NCBI GenBank assembly: GCA_014378085.1
Contig: JACMOJ010000200.1
Location: 1-12,271, forward strand
Origin: Burkholderiales bacterium
Lineage (GTDB): Bacteria > Pseudomonadota > Gammaproteobacteria > Burkholderiales > Usitatibacteraceae
DNA length: 12,271 bases
Reading direction: 5' to 3'
A model generated the notes under the pieces. The model searched no databases. It was not told the DNA's origin and saw nothing but the letters and a program-made list of their open reading frames with translations. Below are positions 1 to 6,039 of the stretch, in pieces. Position 1 is the stretch's first letter. Each line of letters opens with the position of its first letter. The position numbers and the translations under genes are program-made.

Positions 1-128
1 CTCTTTGAACAAGGCGCACCACTTTTTGTGCTGTTCGGAATTTGGTGCTGTGCGCGCTTACGCTGTTCGGTAGTGCGCCATCCAAATACGCCGCCTTCGT
101 TTGTCAACCAGTTTTGAGTCAGAGCCGT

Positions 129-1358
129 ATGCCAACAGAATCCCATCCAGAGCCAAGCCCTGACGCGACCACTACTGGTGCACCTGATACTGGCACTAGC
201 GCACCCCTCACACTCCGCGCAGCGCATATCCACATTGCCGAGGTGTTTGTCGCGTTTGTCGCGCTGATTGCGTTGCTGTACTTTGCCCGCGCCTTCTTCA
301 TCCCGTTACTGCTTGGGGTGTTGGGGAGCTACACACTCCACCCACTAGTCGATGTGCTTGAAAGATTCCGCATCCCTCGCAGCGTTGGTGCCGCGTTGGT
401 ATTGAGTCTGTTGATCGTGCTGGTCGGGTGGTTCGGTCTGGCGATGCGCGATGAGGCCATCAAGTTTGCCGAAGTGCTGCCATCGATGGCGCGAGAGTTG
501 CGATACGAACTTAACCTGCAACGAACCGGTACGCCCAGCACATTGCAGAATATGCAGGAGGCCGCGCGGGAATTGCAGGGCGCGGCTGGTGATGCCGGCA
601 CACAGCCACCAATAGCTGGCCCGGCAAATACAAAGGGTAAAGGCAACACCGCCGTTGCACCTGCTAAAGCGACGCGTTCCCCGCCGCAGGCCAATGAGGT
701 TAAAGAACCAACCTGGTTAAGTGACTATGTGTTGTCGCAGACCGCACTACTGGTGGGTGTGGTCGCGCAGACACCGATCGTCTTGCTGCTGATTTATTTT
801 TTGCTCGCAGCGGGTTCAAATTTTCGACGCAAGCTCATTGGGCTGGTTGGCCCCTCGCTGACCCATCAAAAAGAAACCATCCGAATACTTGAAGAAATTC
901 ACACACAGGTACAGCGATATATGCTGTCGACGCTAGGCTCGAACGTGGCGATTGGTCTAGCGACGTGGGGGGTATTCACTCTGTTGGGGGTCGAGAACGC
1001 CGGTGTCTGGGGCCTAGCGGCGGGTATTGCCCACTTTGTACCCTACCTTGGTCCGGGTGCCATTGCTATTGCCTGCGGCATTGCCGCATTTGTCCAAACG
1101 CCGTCAATTTCCCATGCGCTTTTAATCGCGGGTACTTCGCTTGGGATTTCCAGCTTTATCGGCCTAGCAACAATGGGGTGGATCCAAAGCCGCTTTGCGC
1201 GTGTCGATACGTCGGTTCTGTTTATTGCGCTCTTGTTCTTCGGTTGGCTTTGGGGAATTTGGGGCCTGCTGTTGGGGGCCCCAATTGTTGCAATCGCAAA
1301 AGTAATCTTTGACAGAGTGGACTCGTTGAATTCTATCGGCCGTTTGTTCGGACGGTAA
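129..1358 (+). CDS. AI-2E family transporter / PerM-like membrane protein
   Basis: This is a polytopic inner-membrane protein of the AI-2E transporter (PerM/YdiK/TqsA) family. Members are proposed exporters or permeases, and the substrate here cannot be told. From the ATG at 129 it is 409 residues. Hydrophobic segments lie near residues 37-66, 86-105, 205-229, 268-313, 325-350 and 362-395. The family-typical end WGLLLGAPIVAIAKVI is at about 378-393, and a HFVPYLGPG motif is at 302-310. Residues about 151-195, between the second and third hydrophobic blocks, form an Ala/Gly/Pro-rich low-complexity insert. The frame stays open upstream to a TTG at 42, which would add 29 residues. I prefer ATG 129 because the extension resembles nothing and a Pro/Thr-rich cytoplasmic N-terminus is common, although no good Shine-Dalgarno precedes either start. 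In related bacteria this family often sits near purM, which is not visible here. Family call is strong, start moderate. Confidence 0.9.
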   Translation: MPTESHPEPSPDATTTGAPDTGTSAPLTLRAAHIHIAEVFVAFVALIALLYFARAFFIPLLLGVLGSYTLHPLVDVLERFRIPRSVGAALVLSLLIVLVGWFGLAMRDEAIKFAEVLPSMARELRYELNLQRTGTPSTLQNMQEAARELQGAAGDAGTQPPIAGPANTKGKGNTAVAPAKATRSPPQANEVKEPTWLSDYVLSQTALLVGVVAQTPIVLLLIYFLLAAGSNFRRKLIGLVGPSLTHQKETIRILEEIHTQVQRYMLSTLGSNVAIGLATWGVFTLLGVENAGVWGLAAGIAHFVPYLGPGAIAIACGIAAFVQTPSISHALLIAGTSLGISSFIGLATMGWIQSRFARVDTSVLFIALLFFGWLWGIWGLLLGAPIVAIAKVIFDRVDSLNSIGRLFGR

Positions 1359-1380
1359 GTGCCTGCGCTCGCGCAGGCAT
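1359..1380 (+). terminator. Hairpin after the AI-2E transporter gene
   Basis: Directly after the stop codon, GCCTGCGC (1361-1368) pairs with GCGCAGGC (1371-1378), and T1360/A1379 extend the stem. The stem is very GC-rich with a tiny loop. No T-run follows, so it is either an imperfect intrinsic terminator or a 3'-end stabilising hairpin. The hairpin is seen directly; the terminator role is inferred. Confidence 0.5.
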
Positions 1381-1431
1381 CGGTGAGGAAAGATGTTGAT
1401 CCGTGCGGCAGCGAACAGAAATTAATTTAGC

Positions 1432-1485
1432 ACTGATCGATCATTGGGCCCCAGGCGATCGTTGCACATTCACTACGCGATCAGT
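1432..1485. promoter_or_regulatory. Inverted repeat upstream of the BON lipoprotein gene
   Basis: ACTGATCG (1432-1439) is repeated as its exact reverse complement CGATCAGT (1478-1485), with a 38-base spacer. The left arm overlaps a perfect 10-bp palindrome, TGATCGATCA (1434-1443). The right arm ends 23 bases before the ATG at 1509. This could be paired operator half-sites or a leader stem. No clear -35/-10 pair is visible; the best candidate, TTGATC at 1396 with an AT-rich stretch at 1419-1428, is weak. Confidence 0.3.
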
Positions 1486-1508
1486 CGCTACTCACTGTTG
1501 AAATCCGA

Positions 1509-2135
1509 ATGAATACTCCACAAAAATTCTATCGCGGCGTGCAAGCCCCAAGCCACCCACCCCAAGTAGCAGCCATAGCTCTGATTGTCGTGCTGGCGAG
1601 TTCGTTGCTCGCAGGTTGCAATAATAAGTCGGACACCAGCGGCGCAACTACCAATAGCAAAATTGCCACCACGACGGTAGGGACCGAGATTGATGACACC
1701 GTCATTACGACAAAAGTGAAAGCCGCCTTACTTGGAAATCAAGACGTCAAAGGGTTTGGTATCAAAGTTGAGACGCGTAAGGGTGTCGTACAGCTTAGCG
1801 GTTTTGTTGACTCGCAACTCGCCATTGATCGTGCCATAGCGGTGGCGCGTACCGTCGAAGGCATTAAAAGCGTTCAGGGTGATATGACGATCAAGGAGGG
1901 TAAGGTGACTGTTGGAAACGAAGTTGATGACAGTGTCGTTACCGCACGCGTGAAATCCGCATTGCTTGCCGACAACCAGGTCAAGAGTTTTGATATCGCG
2001 GTGGTCACCCGCAAGGGGAGTGTGCAACTTTCCGGCTTTGTTGATAGCCAAGCGCAAATTGATCGCGCGGTCGATATCTCTACCAGAACTAAGGATGTGA
2101 AGACTGTTTTGAACGAGCTTAAAGTCAAAAAATAG
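1509..2135 (+). CDS. BON-domain lipoprotein (two BON repeats, OsmY-like)
   Basis: This is a periplasm-facing lipoprotein with two BON domains. BON domains bind phospholipid or maintain envelope integrity, as in OsmY and DolP. The 208-residue product starts with a signal peptide and a lipobox, LLAGC, with the lipidated Cys at 37. BON 1 spans about residues 58-128 and BON 2 about 136-206. They are an internal duplication with a 78-residue period: DD at 62-63 and 140-141, and QLSGFVDSQ at 95-103 and 173-181. The Shine-Dalgarno before ATG 1509 is poor, but no other start gives a proper signal peptide. It is followed after 148 bases by a tiny membrane peptide gene in the same direction. Such pairs are common in stress-response neighbourhoods, so induction by osmotic or envelope stress is plausible but inferred. 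Family and localisation are confident; the exact role is not known. Confidence 0.9.
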   Translation: MNTPQKFYRGVQAPSHPPQVAAIALIVVLASSLLAGCNNKSDTSGATTNSKIATTTVGTEIDDTVITTKVKAALLGNQDVKGFGIKVETRKGVVQLSGFVDSQLAIDRAIAVARTVEGIKSVQGDMTIKEGKVTVGNEVDDSVVTARVKSALLADNQVKSFDIAVVTRKGSVQLSGFVDSQAQIDRAVDISTRTKDVKTVLNELKVKK

Positions 2136-2283
2136 AAGACTGCAATAAAACGCAGTTAAGTAATGTCGGTTGCTTTCAGCGTTGCAAAAGTAGGGCCAGG
2201 GTGAATTGTCGTGAGTGACAAATTGCCTTGGCCTTACTCCCCAATCGTTTTTAACCAACATCAATTTAGAAAGAGTTCTCATC

Positions 2284-2430
2284 ATGCTTTACACAATCGC
2301 AATCGTGCTGGTCGTACTTTGGGCTTTAGGCCTTGCCACTTCGTTTACTGCAGGCGGACTGATTCACGTATTGCTCGTCATCGCAATCATTTCGGTTCTG
2401 TTAAACGTCATCAGTGGACGAAAGTCCTGA
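2284..2430 (+). CDS. Small two-helix membrane protein, lmo0937/DUF5670-like
   Basis: This is a 48-residue inner-membrane peptide with two hydrophobic helices at about residues 2-20 and 25-43, joined by a short TAGG turn and ending in GRKS. Length, the MLYTIA start, the turn-plus-IHVLLVIAII pattern and the basic end match the lmo0937 family of uncharacterised small membrane proteins, which turn up near stress genes in many bacteria. A longer reading frame opens at 2215, but the ATG at 2284 is chosen because AGAAAGAG at about 2269-2276 makes a Shine-Dalgarno at good spacing and because the family begins with MLYT or MLWT. It lies downstream of the BON lipoprotein and could share its transcript. 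The molecular function of the family is not established. Confidence 0.85.
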   Translation: MLYTIAIVLVVLWALGLATSFTAGGLIHVLLVIAIISVLLNVISGRKS

Positions 2431-2826
2431 GCGTTCTGCCGTCCCGCGCAGTGCGGCGCTAAAAACATCTTTGCATAATTGCAATCGGCGGTCACGGAAG
2501 CGCGTGGCGTAGGTAGCACTTCGCGTCTGTTTTGTAGCATCGTTTTGCAGCCTCTCGCTCGTGGCCTGATTGTTTTTGCGTGTGCTCGCTTGTGCGTGCT
2601 CGCAGGTGAGCTTGCGGTATGTGTGTCTGCCGTATGTGTGCTTACAAGTTGCGATTCTATGTAAGTTTGCAGCGGCGCTCGAGTCTTTGGCGGCGTTTAT
2701 TCTTTCGGCACCGTTTGTTCGACAACGCACAGATGGCCAAAGACAAATACTCGATAGTCTCTGTTCGTCCGGTTGCGCGACCCCTTTGGTGCCGCGTCAG
2801 TTCGACGCTTACTACTGGAGAATAAA
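2431..2826. other. Long gene-free stretch before the PA2779-like gene
   Basis: No credible gene is seen in these 396 bases. The open frames on both strands overlap each other, have Cys/Arg-rich composition unlike the neighbours, and resemble no family. Visible structure includes an interrupted palindrome TTGCATAATTGCAA (2471-2484), a TG-rich stretch (2571-2650) with an imperfect 15-bp direct repeat (2614-2628 and 2629-2643, about 12 of 15 identical), and a GGAG Shine-Dalgarno at 2817-2820 for the next gene. The region may hold the promoter and a long 5' leader, but no promoter can be picked with confidence. Confidence 0.6.
2471..2484. promoter_or_regulatory. Interrupted palindrome, possible operator
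   Basis: TTGCA and TGCAA flank a TAAT centre, giving a 5-4-5 dyad. Its size suits a helix-turn-helix dimer site, and it lies just after the small membrane peptide gene and 343 bases before the PA2779-like gene. Only one copy was noticed. The role is speculative. Confidence 0.2.
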
Positions 2827-3183
2827 ATGAAATCAAAAAGCATGAAAGTGTTGAGTCAACTTCTTATCGTGACGACGCTAGCCCTGCCATTTCAGGCTGC
2901 TAATGCCGGGATGATTGGAACGGCCGCTGTTGCATCACAATCCGACACCGCTACTCAACGTTCGCTTGTCACCGTAGCATTGAATCGCAGCCAGACCGTG
3001 ACCGCTTTGAGTGCTGCAGGCATCACGCCGATGAGCGCTGAGGCGCGCGTAGCGTCGATGACGGACGCGGAAGTTGCATCGATTGCAGGCCGCATTCAGG
3101 CCGCGCCCGCTGGTGCTGACGGCGGCATCATTGCGTTAATCCTTGTTGTGTTTTTGATTTGGCTGGTCGTTCAGCGTCGTTAG
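2827..3183 (+). CDS. PA2779-like exported small protein with C-terminal membrane helix
   Basis: This resembles the uncharacterised PA2779 family, which is usually encoded beside a PA2778-type cysteine peptidase, as here. The product is 118 residues. It has a signal peptide with a likely cut after AANA (residue 27), leaving a mature N-terminus of GMIG. A polar helical middle follows, containing the family-like stretch SAEARVASMTDAEVASIAGRI (about 70-90). The C-terminus has three parts: Gly99-Gly100, a hydrophobic helix (101-115) and a basic QRR tail. ATG 2827 is chosen over the upstream start at 2773 because GGAG (2817-2820) sits six bases before it and because it begins the signal peptide. 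The stop is 40 bases before the next gene's TTG, and a long hairpin fills that gap. The protein should be held in the inner membrane by its tail, with its body in the periplasm. Its function is unknown. Confidence 0.8.
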   Translation: MKSKSMKVLSQLLIVTTLALPFQAANAGMIGTAAVASQSDTATQRSLVTVALNRSQTVTALSAAGITPMSAEARVASMTDAEVASIAGRIQAAPAGADGGIIALILVVFLIWLVVQRR

Positions 3184-3194
3184 AAAACGCCGTT

Positions 3195-3247
3195 CAAAAT
3201 TCCGGCAGATACTAAGTTCCGTTTTGACGCGTATCTGCCGAATTTTG
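3195..3247 (+). promoter_or_regulatory. Long inverted repeat spanning the start of the peptidase gene
   Basis: The arm at 3195-3212 is the reverse complement of the arm at 3231-3247 except for one bulged C, giving about 17 base pairs around an 18-base loop (3213-3230). The stem has a GC core, GGCAGATAC with its complement, flanked by an A-run on the left and a T-run on the right, the form of an intrinsic and possibly bidirectional terminator. The inferred TTG start (3224) of the peptidase gene lies inside the loop. It may therefore attenuate transcription, or control initiation, between the two genes. Confidence 0.6.
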
Positions 3248-4258
3248 GGGGTTGTGATGTTGACATCGGTACTTGCTGGTTGTAGCGCGATGATCCAGCA
3301 GACCATTGCACTTCGCGACTCGTGGCCGAGAGGCGTGCCTGCAATATCGGAAGTTGTTGAGGTGCCGTTTTATCCGCAGCAGGGTCGGTGGTGCGGGCCA
3401 GCGACATTGGCGTCCGCCCTCAACCACGCATCGTTTCCTGCAACGCCCGATAGCCTTGCCGGTCAAGTGTTTGCACCTGGACTCGGCGGTAGCCTGCAAG
3501 TGGAGATGCTCGCGGCGGCCCGCCGTGCTGGCGCACTTGCGTATAAATTGCGGCCGCAGTTGGTTGATCTGTTGCAGGAAGTTGCGGCAGGCCACCCGGT
3601 TTTGGTGCTGCAGGATAATGGGTTTGGCCTTGTTTCGGCCTGGCACTACGCGCTCGTCATTGGTTATAACTATCCTGCGGGGGAGTTATATCTGCGTTCC
3701 GGCCGTACGCCGCGTCTGGCGATGCCATTCACCGTCTTTGAGGCAAGCTGGCGATCTAGCAATTACTGGTCAATGGTCGTTTTGCCGCCGGATGTTGTGC
3801 CAGCAACCGCCAACGAGGCTGACTTACTTTCCTCGTTGTTGGCGCTGTCGCAGTCACAGTCTATTGCTGTCGAGCATTCACTAGCACAACCACAATCACA
3901 ATCACAGCGACCCAATCCGGGCGTGATCGGTCTTCAGACGTTCCTCGGGCGATGGCCCGCGAACGAGCTCGCAAGCACCGCGCTTGCCAATCTTCATTAC
4001 GAACGCCACCAGCTACAGGAAGCGGAAACGGTGCTGCGGGCTGGCCTGCGAGGCAGACCGGAGTCGGTCACCATGCGAAATAATCTTGCGCAGGTGCTGG
4101 CTGATCAGTATCGCTGTGCGGAGGCAACTTGGGAAATCGAACAGATCCCGCCATTGCAAAGCGAGCAAATGCGTTTTGCCGCTGACATCGCGGACACAAC
4201 ACGTGCCATCGCAGCGTCGATGAGCGCGGGAAAATGCCAGACCGCTGCCGTGCGATAG
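3224..4258 (+). CDS. PA2778-like C39-family cysteine peptidase lipoprotein with TPR-like C-terminus
   Basis: This is a secreted lipoprotein with a papain-like C39-type peptidase domain, matching PA2778-family peptidases; its substrate is unknown. The product is 344 residues. The signal peptide carries Arg at 3 and 6, and the lipobox is VLAGC, with Cys20 lipidated. The peptidase domain spans about 45-190: the QQGRWCGPA motif puts catalytic Cys57 just after the oxyanion-hole Gln (52 or 53), and AWHYALVIGYN gives catalytic His141. A Gln/Ser-rich linker (about 209-229) is encoded partly by a 6-bp repeat. The C-terminus (about 240-335) looks like TPR helices, with LANLHYERHQLQEAETVLRA at 254-273. 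Two sites decide the start. ATG 3257 has a G-run Shine-Dalgarno but would leave only eight residues before the Cys and no positive charge. TTG 3224 gives a proper signal peptide and is preferred. It probably acts with the preceding PA2779-like gene. Confidence 0.85.
   Translation: MTRICRILGVVMLTSVLAGCSAMIQQTIALRDSWPRGVPAISEVVEVPFYPQQGRWCGPATLASALNHASFPATPDSLAGQVFAPGLGGSLQVEMLAAARRAGALAYKLRPQLVDLLQEVAAGHPVLVLQDNGFGLVSAWHYALVIGYNYPAGELYLRSGRTPRLAMPFTVFEASWRSSNYWSMVVLPPDVVPATANEADLLSSLLALSQSQSIAVEHSLAQPQSQSQRPNPGVIGLQTFLGRWPANELASTALANLHYERHQLQEAETVLRAGLRGRPESVTMRNNLAQVLADQYRCAEATWEIEQIPPLQSEQMRFAADIADTTRAIAASMSAGKCQTAAVR
3885..3908 (+). repeat. 6-bp tandem repeat, four copies, in the peptidase linker
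   Basis: Four consecutive hexamers of consensus CACAAT lie in frame and are read as a Gln/Ser/Pro linker between the peptidase and TPR-like domains. Copies two and three are identical; the first and last differ at one or two bases. Because the unit is six bases, gain or loss would change linker length without a frameshift. Confidence 0.6.
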
Positions 4259-4271
4259 AACGTGCAGCGCG

Positions 4272-4319
4272 GCGTGCAACCGAGCGTACGACCGAGCGCG
4301 CAACCGGGTGCGCAACCAG
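4272..4319. repeat. 12-bp degenerate tandem repeat, four copies
   Basis: Four adjacent 12-base units of consensus GCGYGCAACCGA fill 4272-4319, in the junction between the converging peptidase and ftsX genes. Each unit differs from the consensus at one to three places. It is not in a credible coding frame. Function, if any, is unknown. Confidence 0.7.
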
Positions 4320-4359
4320 TGTCGAGCCGCCTGGTAAAAGATAGCAAACACCATTAAAC

Positions 4360-4397
4360 ACGGGCATCTTCGAGCAAAAAATCGTGTAAACGCCCGT
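4360..4397. terminator. Weak stem in the convergent gap, possible terminator
   Basis: ACGGGC (4360-4365) can pair with GCCCGT (4392-4397) across a 26-base AT-rich loop, just beyond the ftsX stop. The stem is only six pairs and no clean T-run follows on either strand. It is listed because this gap must end transcripts from both sides and nothing better is seen. Confidence 0.2.
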
Positions 4398-4409
4398 CTG
4401 TCAACGACT

Positions 4410-5321
4410 TTATCGCGTTGAATCGATTTGCCGCCAGTACATCGAGACCGAAATAAATGCGCCAAGCCATCCGAGGGTGGCGGCGATTGTGACGACGCTA
4501 AGGCACTCTTTCAAGGACGGCCCGCGGGTAAGGAAACTACCCCCGTATGACGCAGCCAGTGCGTTCACCTCCCCGCCTACCCACAAGCCAATGCCAAGGG
4601 TCGCCGCTACGGCAAGCACGCCTGCCAGTGCACCTTGCAGCGCGCCAAAGTAAAGGAAAGGACGGAGCACAAACCGACGCGGGGCACCAATTAGCCGGGC
4701 AACAACGATTTCATCTTTTTGCGTCAACATCTGTAGCCGGATCGTGTTGCCGACGACAAACACCACTGCGGCCGCTAACAAGCCACCCAACAGCATCACT
4801 AAATATTCGGCAAATCGCGCGAAACGCGTGAGCTTCTTTGCCCACTCAAAGTCCATGGTCAGGGCTTCTACCTTGGCGATAAGCTGAATCTCTTTACGCA
4901 TGGCGTCCAATACGGCGGTGTCGACCGATCGCGGTTTGACGGAGAACGCATGCGGAAGAGGATTTGTCTCAATGCCAGCGAGCAAGTCGCCCAAGTTCGT
5001 GCGTTTTTTCATATCCGCCAGCGCCGCTTCACGGGCAATGAAAATCACCGCAGCCGAATTGGAATGCGCCCGTAGTTTCCGTTCGACGTCCTTGGCCTCT
5101 TGGTCGGTGGCTGATAACGCCAAGTACACATTTACGTTGGGTTCGGTATTGAGGCGTGAAGCCGCGCTGATGACGTTGTCGAACAAAATGTAGAGGCCAA
5201 CCGGGAGCAGGATTGCGAGCGCAATCACCGCAATGGAAAGACCGGTGGCGAGCGGTTGCCCGCGCATTCTGCCCAATGCCCTCGATAGTGCTTGTGTATG
5301 AGCCGTCAGTGTCTTGCTCAT
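4410..5321 (-). CDS. ftsX: Cell division protein FtsX
   Basis: FtsX is the membrane subunit of the FtsEX complex at the septum. With FtsE it transmits ATP-driven changes to periplasmic activators of cell-wall amidases, coupling division to peptidoglycan splitting. The 303-residue product has the expected layout: a cytoplasmic N-terminus, membrane helix 1 (about 25-47), a large periplasmic domain (about 48-170), then helices at about 173-193, 221-247 and 274-294. The cytoplasmic stretch EIVVARLIGAP (204-214), between helices 2 and 3, is the conserved FtsX/MacB-type segment that contacts the ATPase. The ATG at 5319-5321 overlaps the ftsE TGA by four bases (ATGA), so the two are probably translated by coupling. 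It is the last gene of the ftsY-ftsE-ftsX series. Length is normal for the family. Confidence 0.96.
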   Translation of the reverse strand: MSKTLTAHTQALSRALGRMRGQPLATGLSIAVIALAILLPVGLYILFDNVISAASRLNTEPNVNVYLALSATDQEAKDVERKLRAHSNSAAVIFIAREAALADMKKRTNLGDLLAGIETNPLPHAFSVKPRSVDTAVLDAMRKEIQLIAKVEALTMDFEWAKKLTRFARFAEYLVMLLGGLLAAAVVFVVGNTIRLQMLTQKDEIVVARLIGAPRRFVLRPFLYFGALQGALAGVLAVAATLGIGLWVGGEVNALAASYGGSFLTRGPSLKECLSVVTIAATLGWLGAFISVSMYWRQIDSTR

Positions 5322-6016
5322 GCAGTGACGGTTCCATGATTGATGGTGCCTTGATCGAGTGTTCCATGATCAAGCGTTCCGTGGTCAAGTGCGATGCGCC
5401 GGCACTGTAAGCGCGTCAACCCGATCTCGTCGTGTGTTGAAAGCAACACCGTTACGCCAACTTGGTTAAAACTCTTGAACAGGTCCATGATCGTGGCGGC
5501 GTAAGCTTGATCTAGGTTGCCGGTGGGCTCGTCCGCGATCAAGATCGAAGGGCGATTCACAATCGCTCGGGCAATACACAATCGTTGTTGTTCGCCGCCC
5601 GATAACGAGACGAGATCCGCCTTTTCGCGGTTGAGAAGTCCCACCTTATCAAGCGCGGCGCGCACGCGTTTGCCGGTTTCGCTGCGCGTATTCCCGGCAA
5701 TTTCCAGCGGCAGGGCTGCGTTGCCAAAGACGTTTCGATCGAACAGCAATTTGTGATCCTGAAATACCAAACCGAGGTTCTGCCGCAACACCGAAATGCC
5801 AGTTTCCTTTAGCTGGGCCAAGTTTTGATTGTTCACCAACACACTGCCAGCAGAGGCGAATTCGATACCAGCGGCGAGCCGAAGCAGTGTCGATTTGCCC
5901 GCCCCGGAATGGCCGGTGACCGCCACCATCTCGCCTTTGTCGATGTTCAGCGAAACACTTCTAAGTGCTTCATAACCACTCTTGTAACGCTTGGAAACGG
6001 CGGAGAACGTAATCAC
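5318..6016 (-). CDS. ftsE: Cell division ATP-binding protein FtsE
   Basis: FtsE is the cytoplasmic ABC ATPase partner of FtsX. All ATPase motifs are present in the 232 residues: Walker A GHSGAGKST (35-43), Q-loop Gln86 in LVFQDHKLL, signature LSGGEQQR (138-145), Walker B ILIADE (158-163) and the switch His195. The start is GTG at 6014-6016, which gives the usual MITF..VSKRY opening; no clear Shine-Dalgarno is seen. The gene lies 23 bases after the ftsY stop. The odd part is the C-terminus. After the normal strand RRIALDHGTL (206-215), the protein continues with further copies of a five-residue unit (Leu/Ile-Asp/Asn-His/Gln-Gly-Thr), encoded by four 15-bp DNA repeats, before ending VTA. This adds about 15 residues to the expected end. 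Function is otherwise confident. Confidence 0.96.
   Translation of the reverse strand: MITFSAVSKRYKSGYEALRSVSLNIDKGEMVAVTGHSGAGKSTLLRLAAGIEFASAGSVLVNNQNLAQLKETGISVLRQNLGLVFQDHKLLFDRNVFGNAALPLEIAGNTRSETGKRVRAALDKVGLLNREKADLVSLSGGEQQRLCIARAIVNRPSILIADEPTGNLDQAYAATIMDLFKSFNQVGVTVLLSTHDEIGLTRLQCRRIALDHGTLDHGTLDQGTINHGTVTA
5331..5390 (-). repeat. 15-bp tandem repeat, four copies, coding the FtsE tail
   Basis: Four adjacent 15-base units (5331-5345, 5346-5360, 5361-5375, 5376-5390) share the plus-strand consensus GTTCCATGATCAAGT with two to six differences each. On the minus strand they are in frame with ftsE and encode four LDHGT-like pentapeptides. The array ends seven bases before the ftsE stop-codon triplet and sits immediately upstream of the ftsX start, so copy number would change both the FtsE tail and the mRNA just before ftsX initiation. 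Confidence 0.8.
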
Positions 6017-6039
6017 GATAGCGGTGTAGGTTGCAGGCT

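Noticed and set aside
42..128. 29-residue N-terminal extension of the AI-2E family protein from a TTG at 42
   Set aside because: It needs a TTG start without a Shine-Dalgarno, and its composition (two Cys, no link to the family) is unlike a typical N-terminus; ATG 129 is simpler.
1728..2285. 185-residue open frame on the minus strand opposite the BON gene
   Set aside because: It is a mirror of the duplicated BON coding sequence and has no recognisable domain or signal; codon bias follows the plus-strand gene.
2401..2830. Several overlapping open frames on both strands in the gene-free stretch
   Set aside because: They overlap each other, have odd Cys/Arg-rich composition, and none has a good ribosome site or family resemblance.
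3195..3247. Inverted repeat as a transposon end or mobile repeat
   Set aside because: The arms form a tight hairpin in a 40-base gene gap, with no transposase, target duplication or second copy seen in the window.
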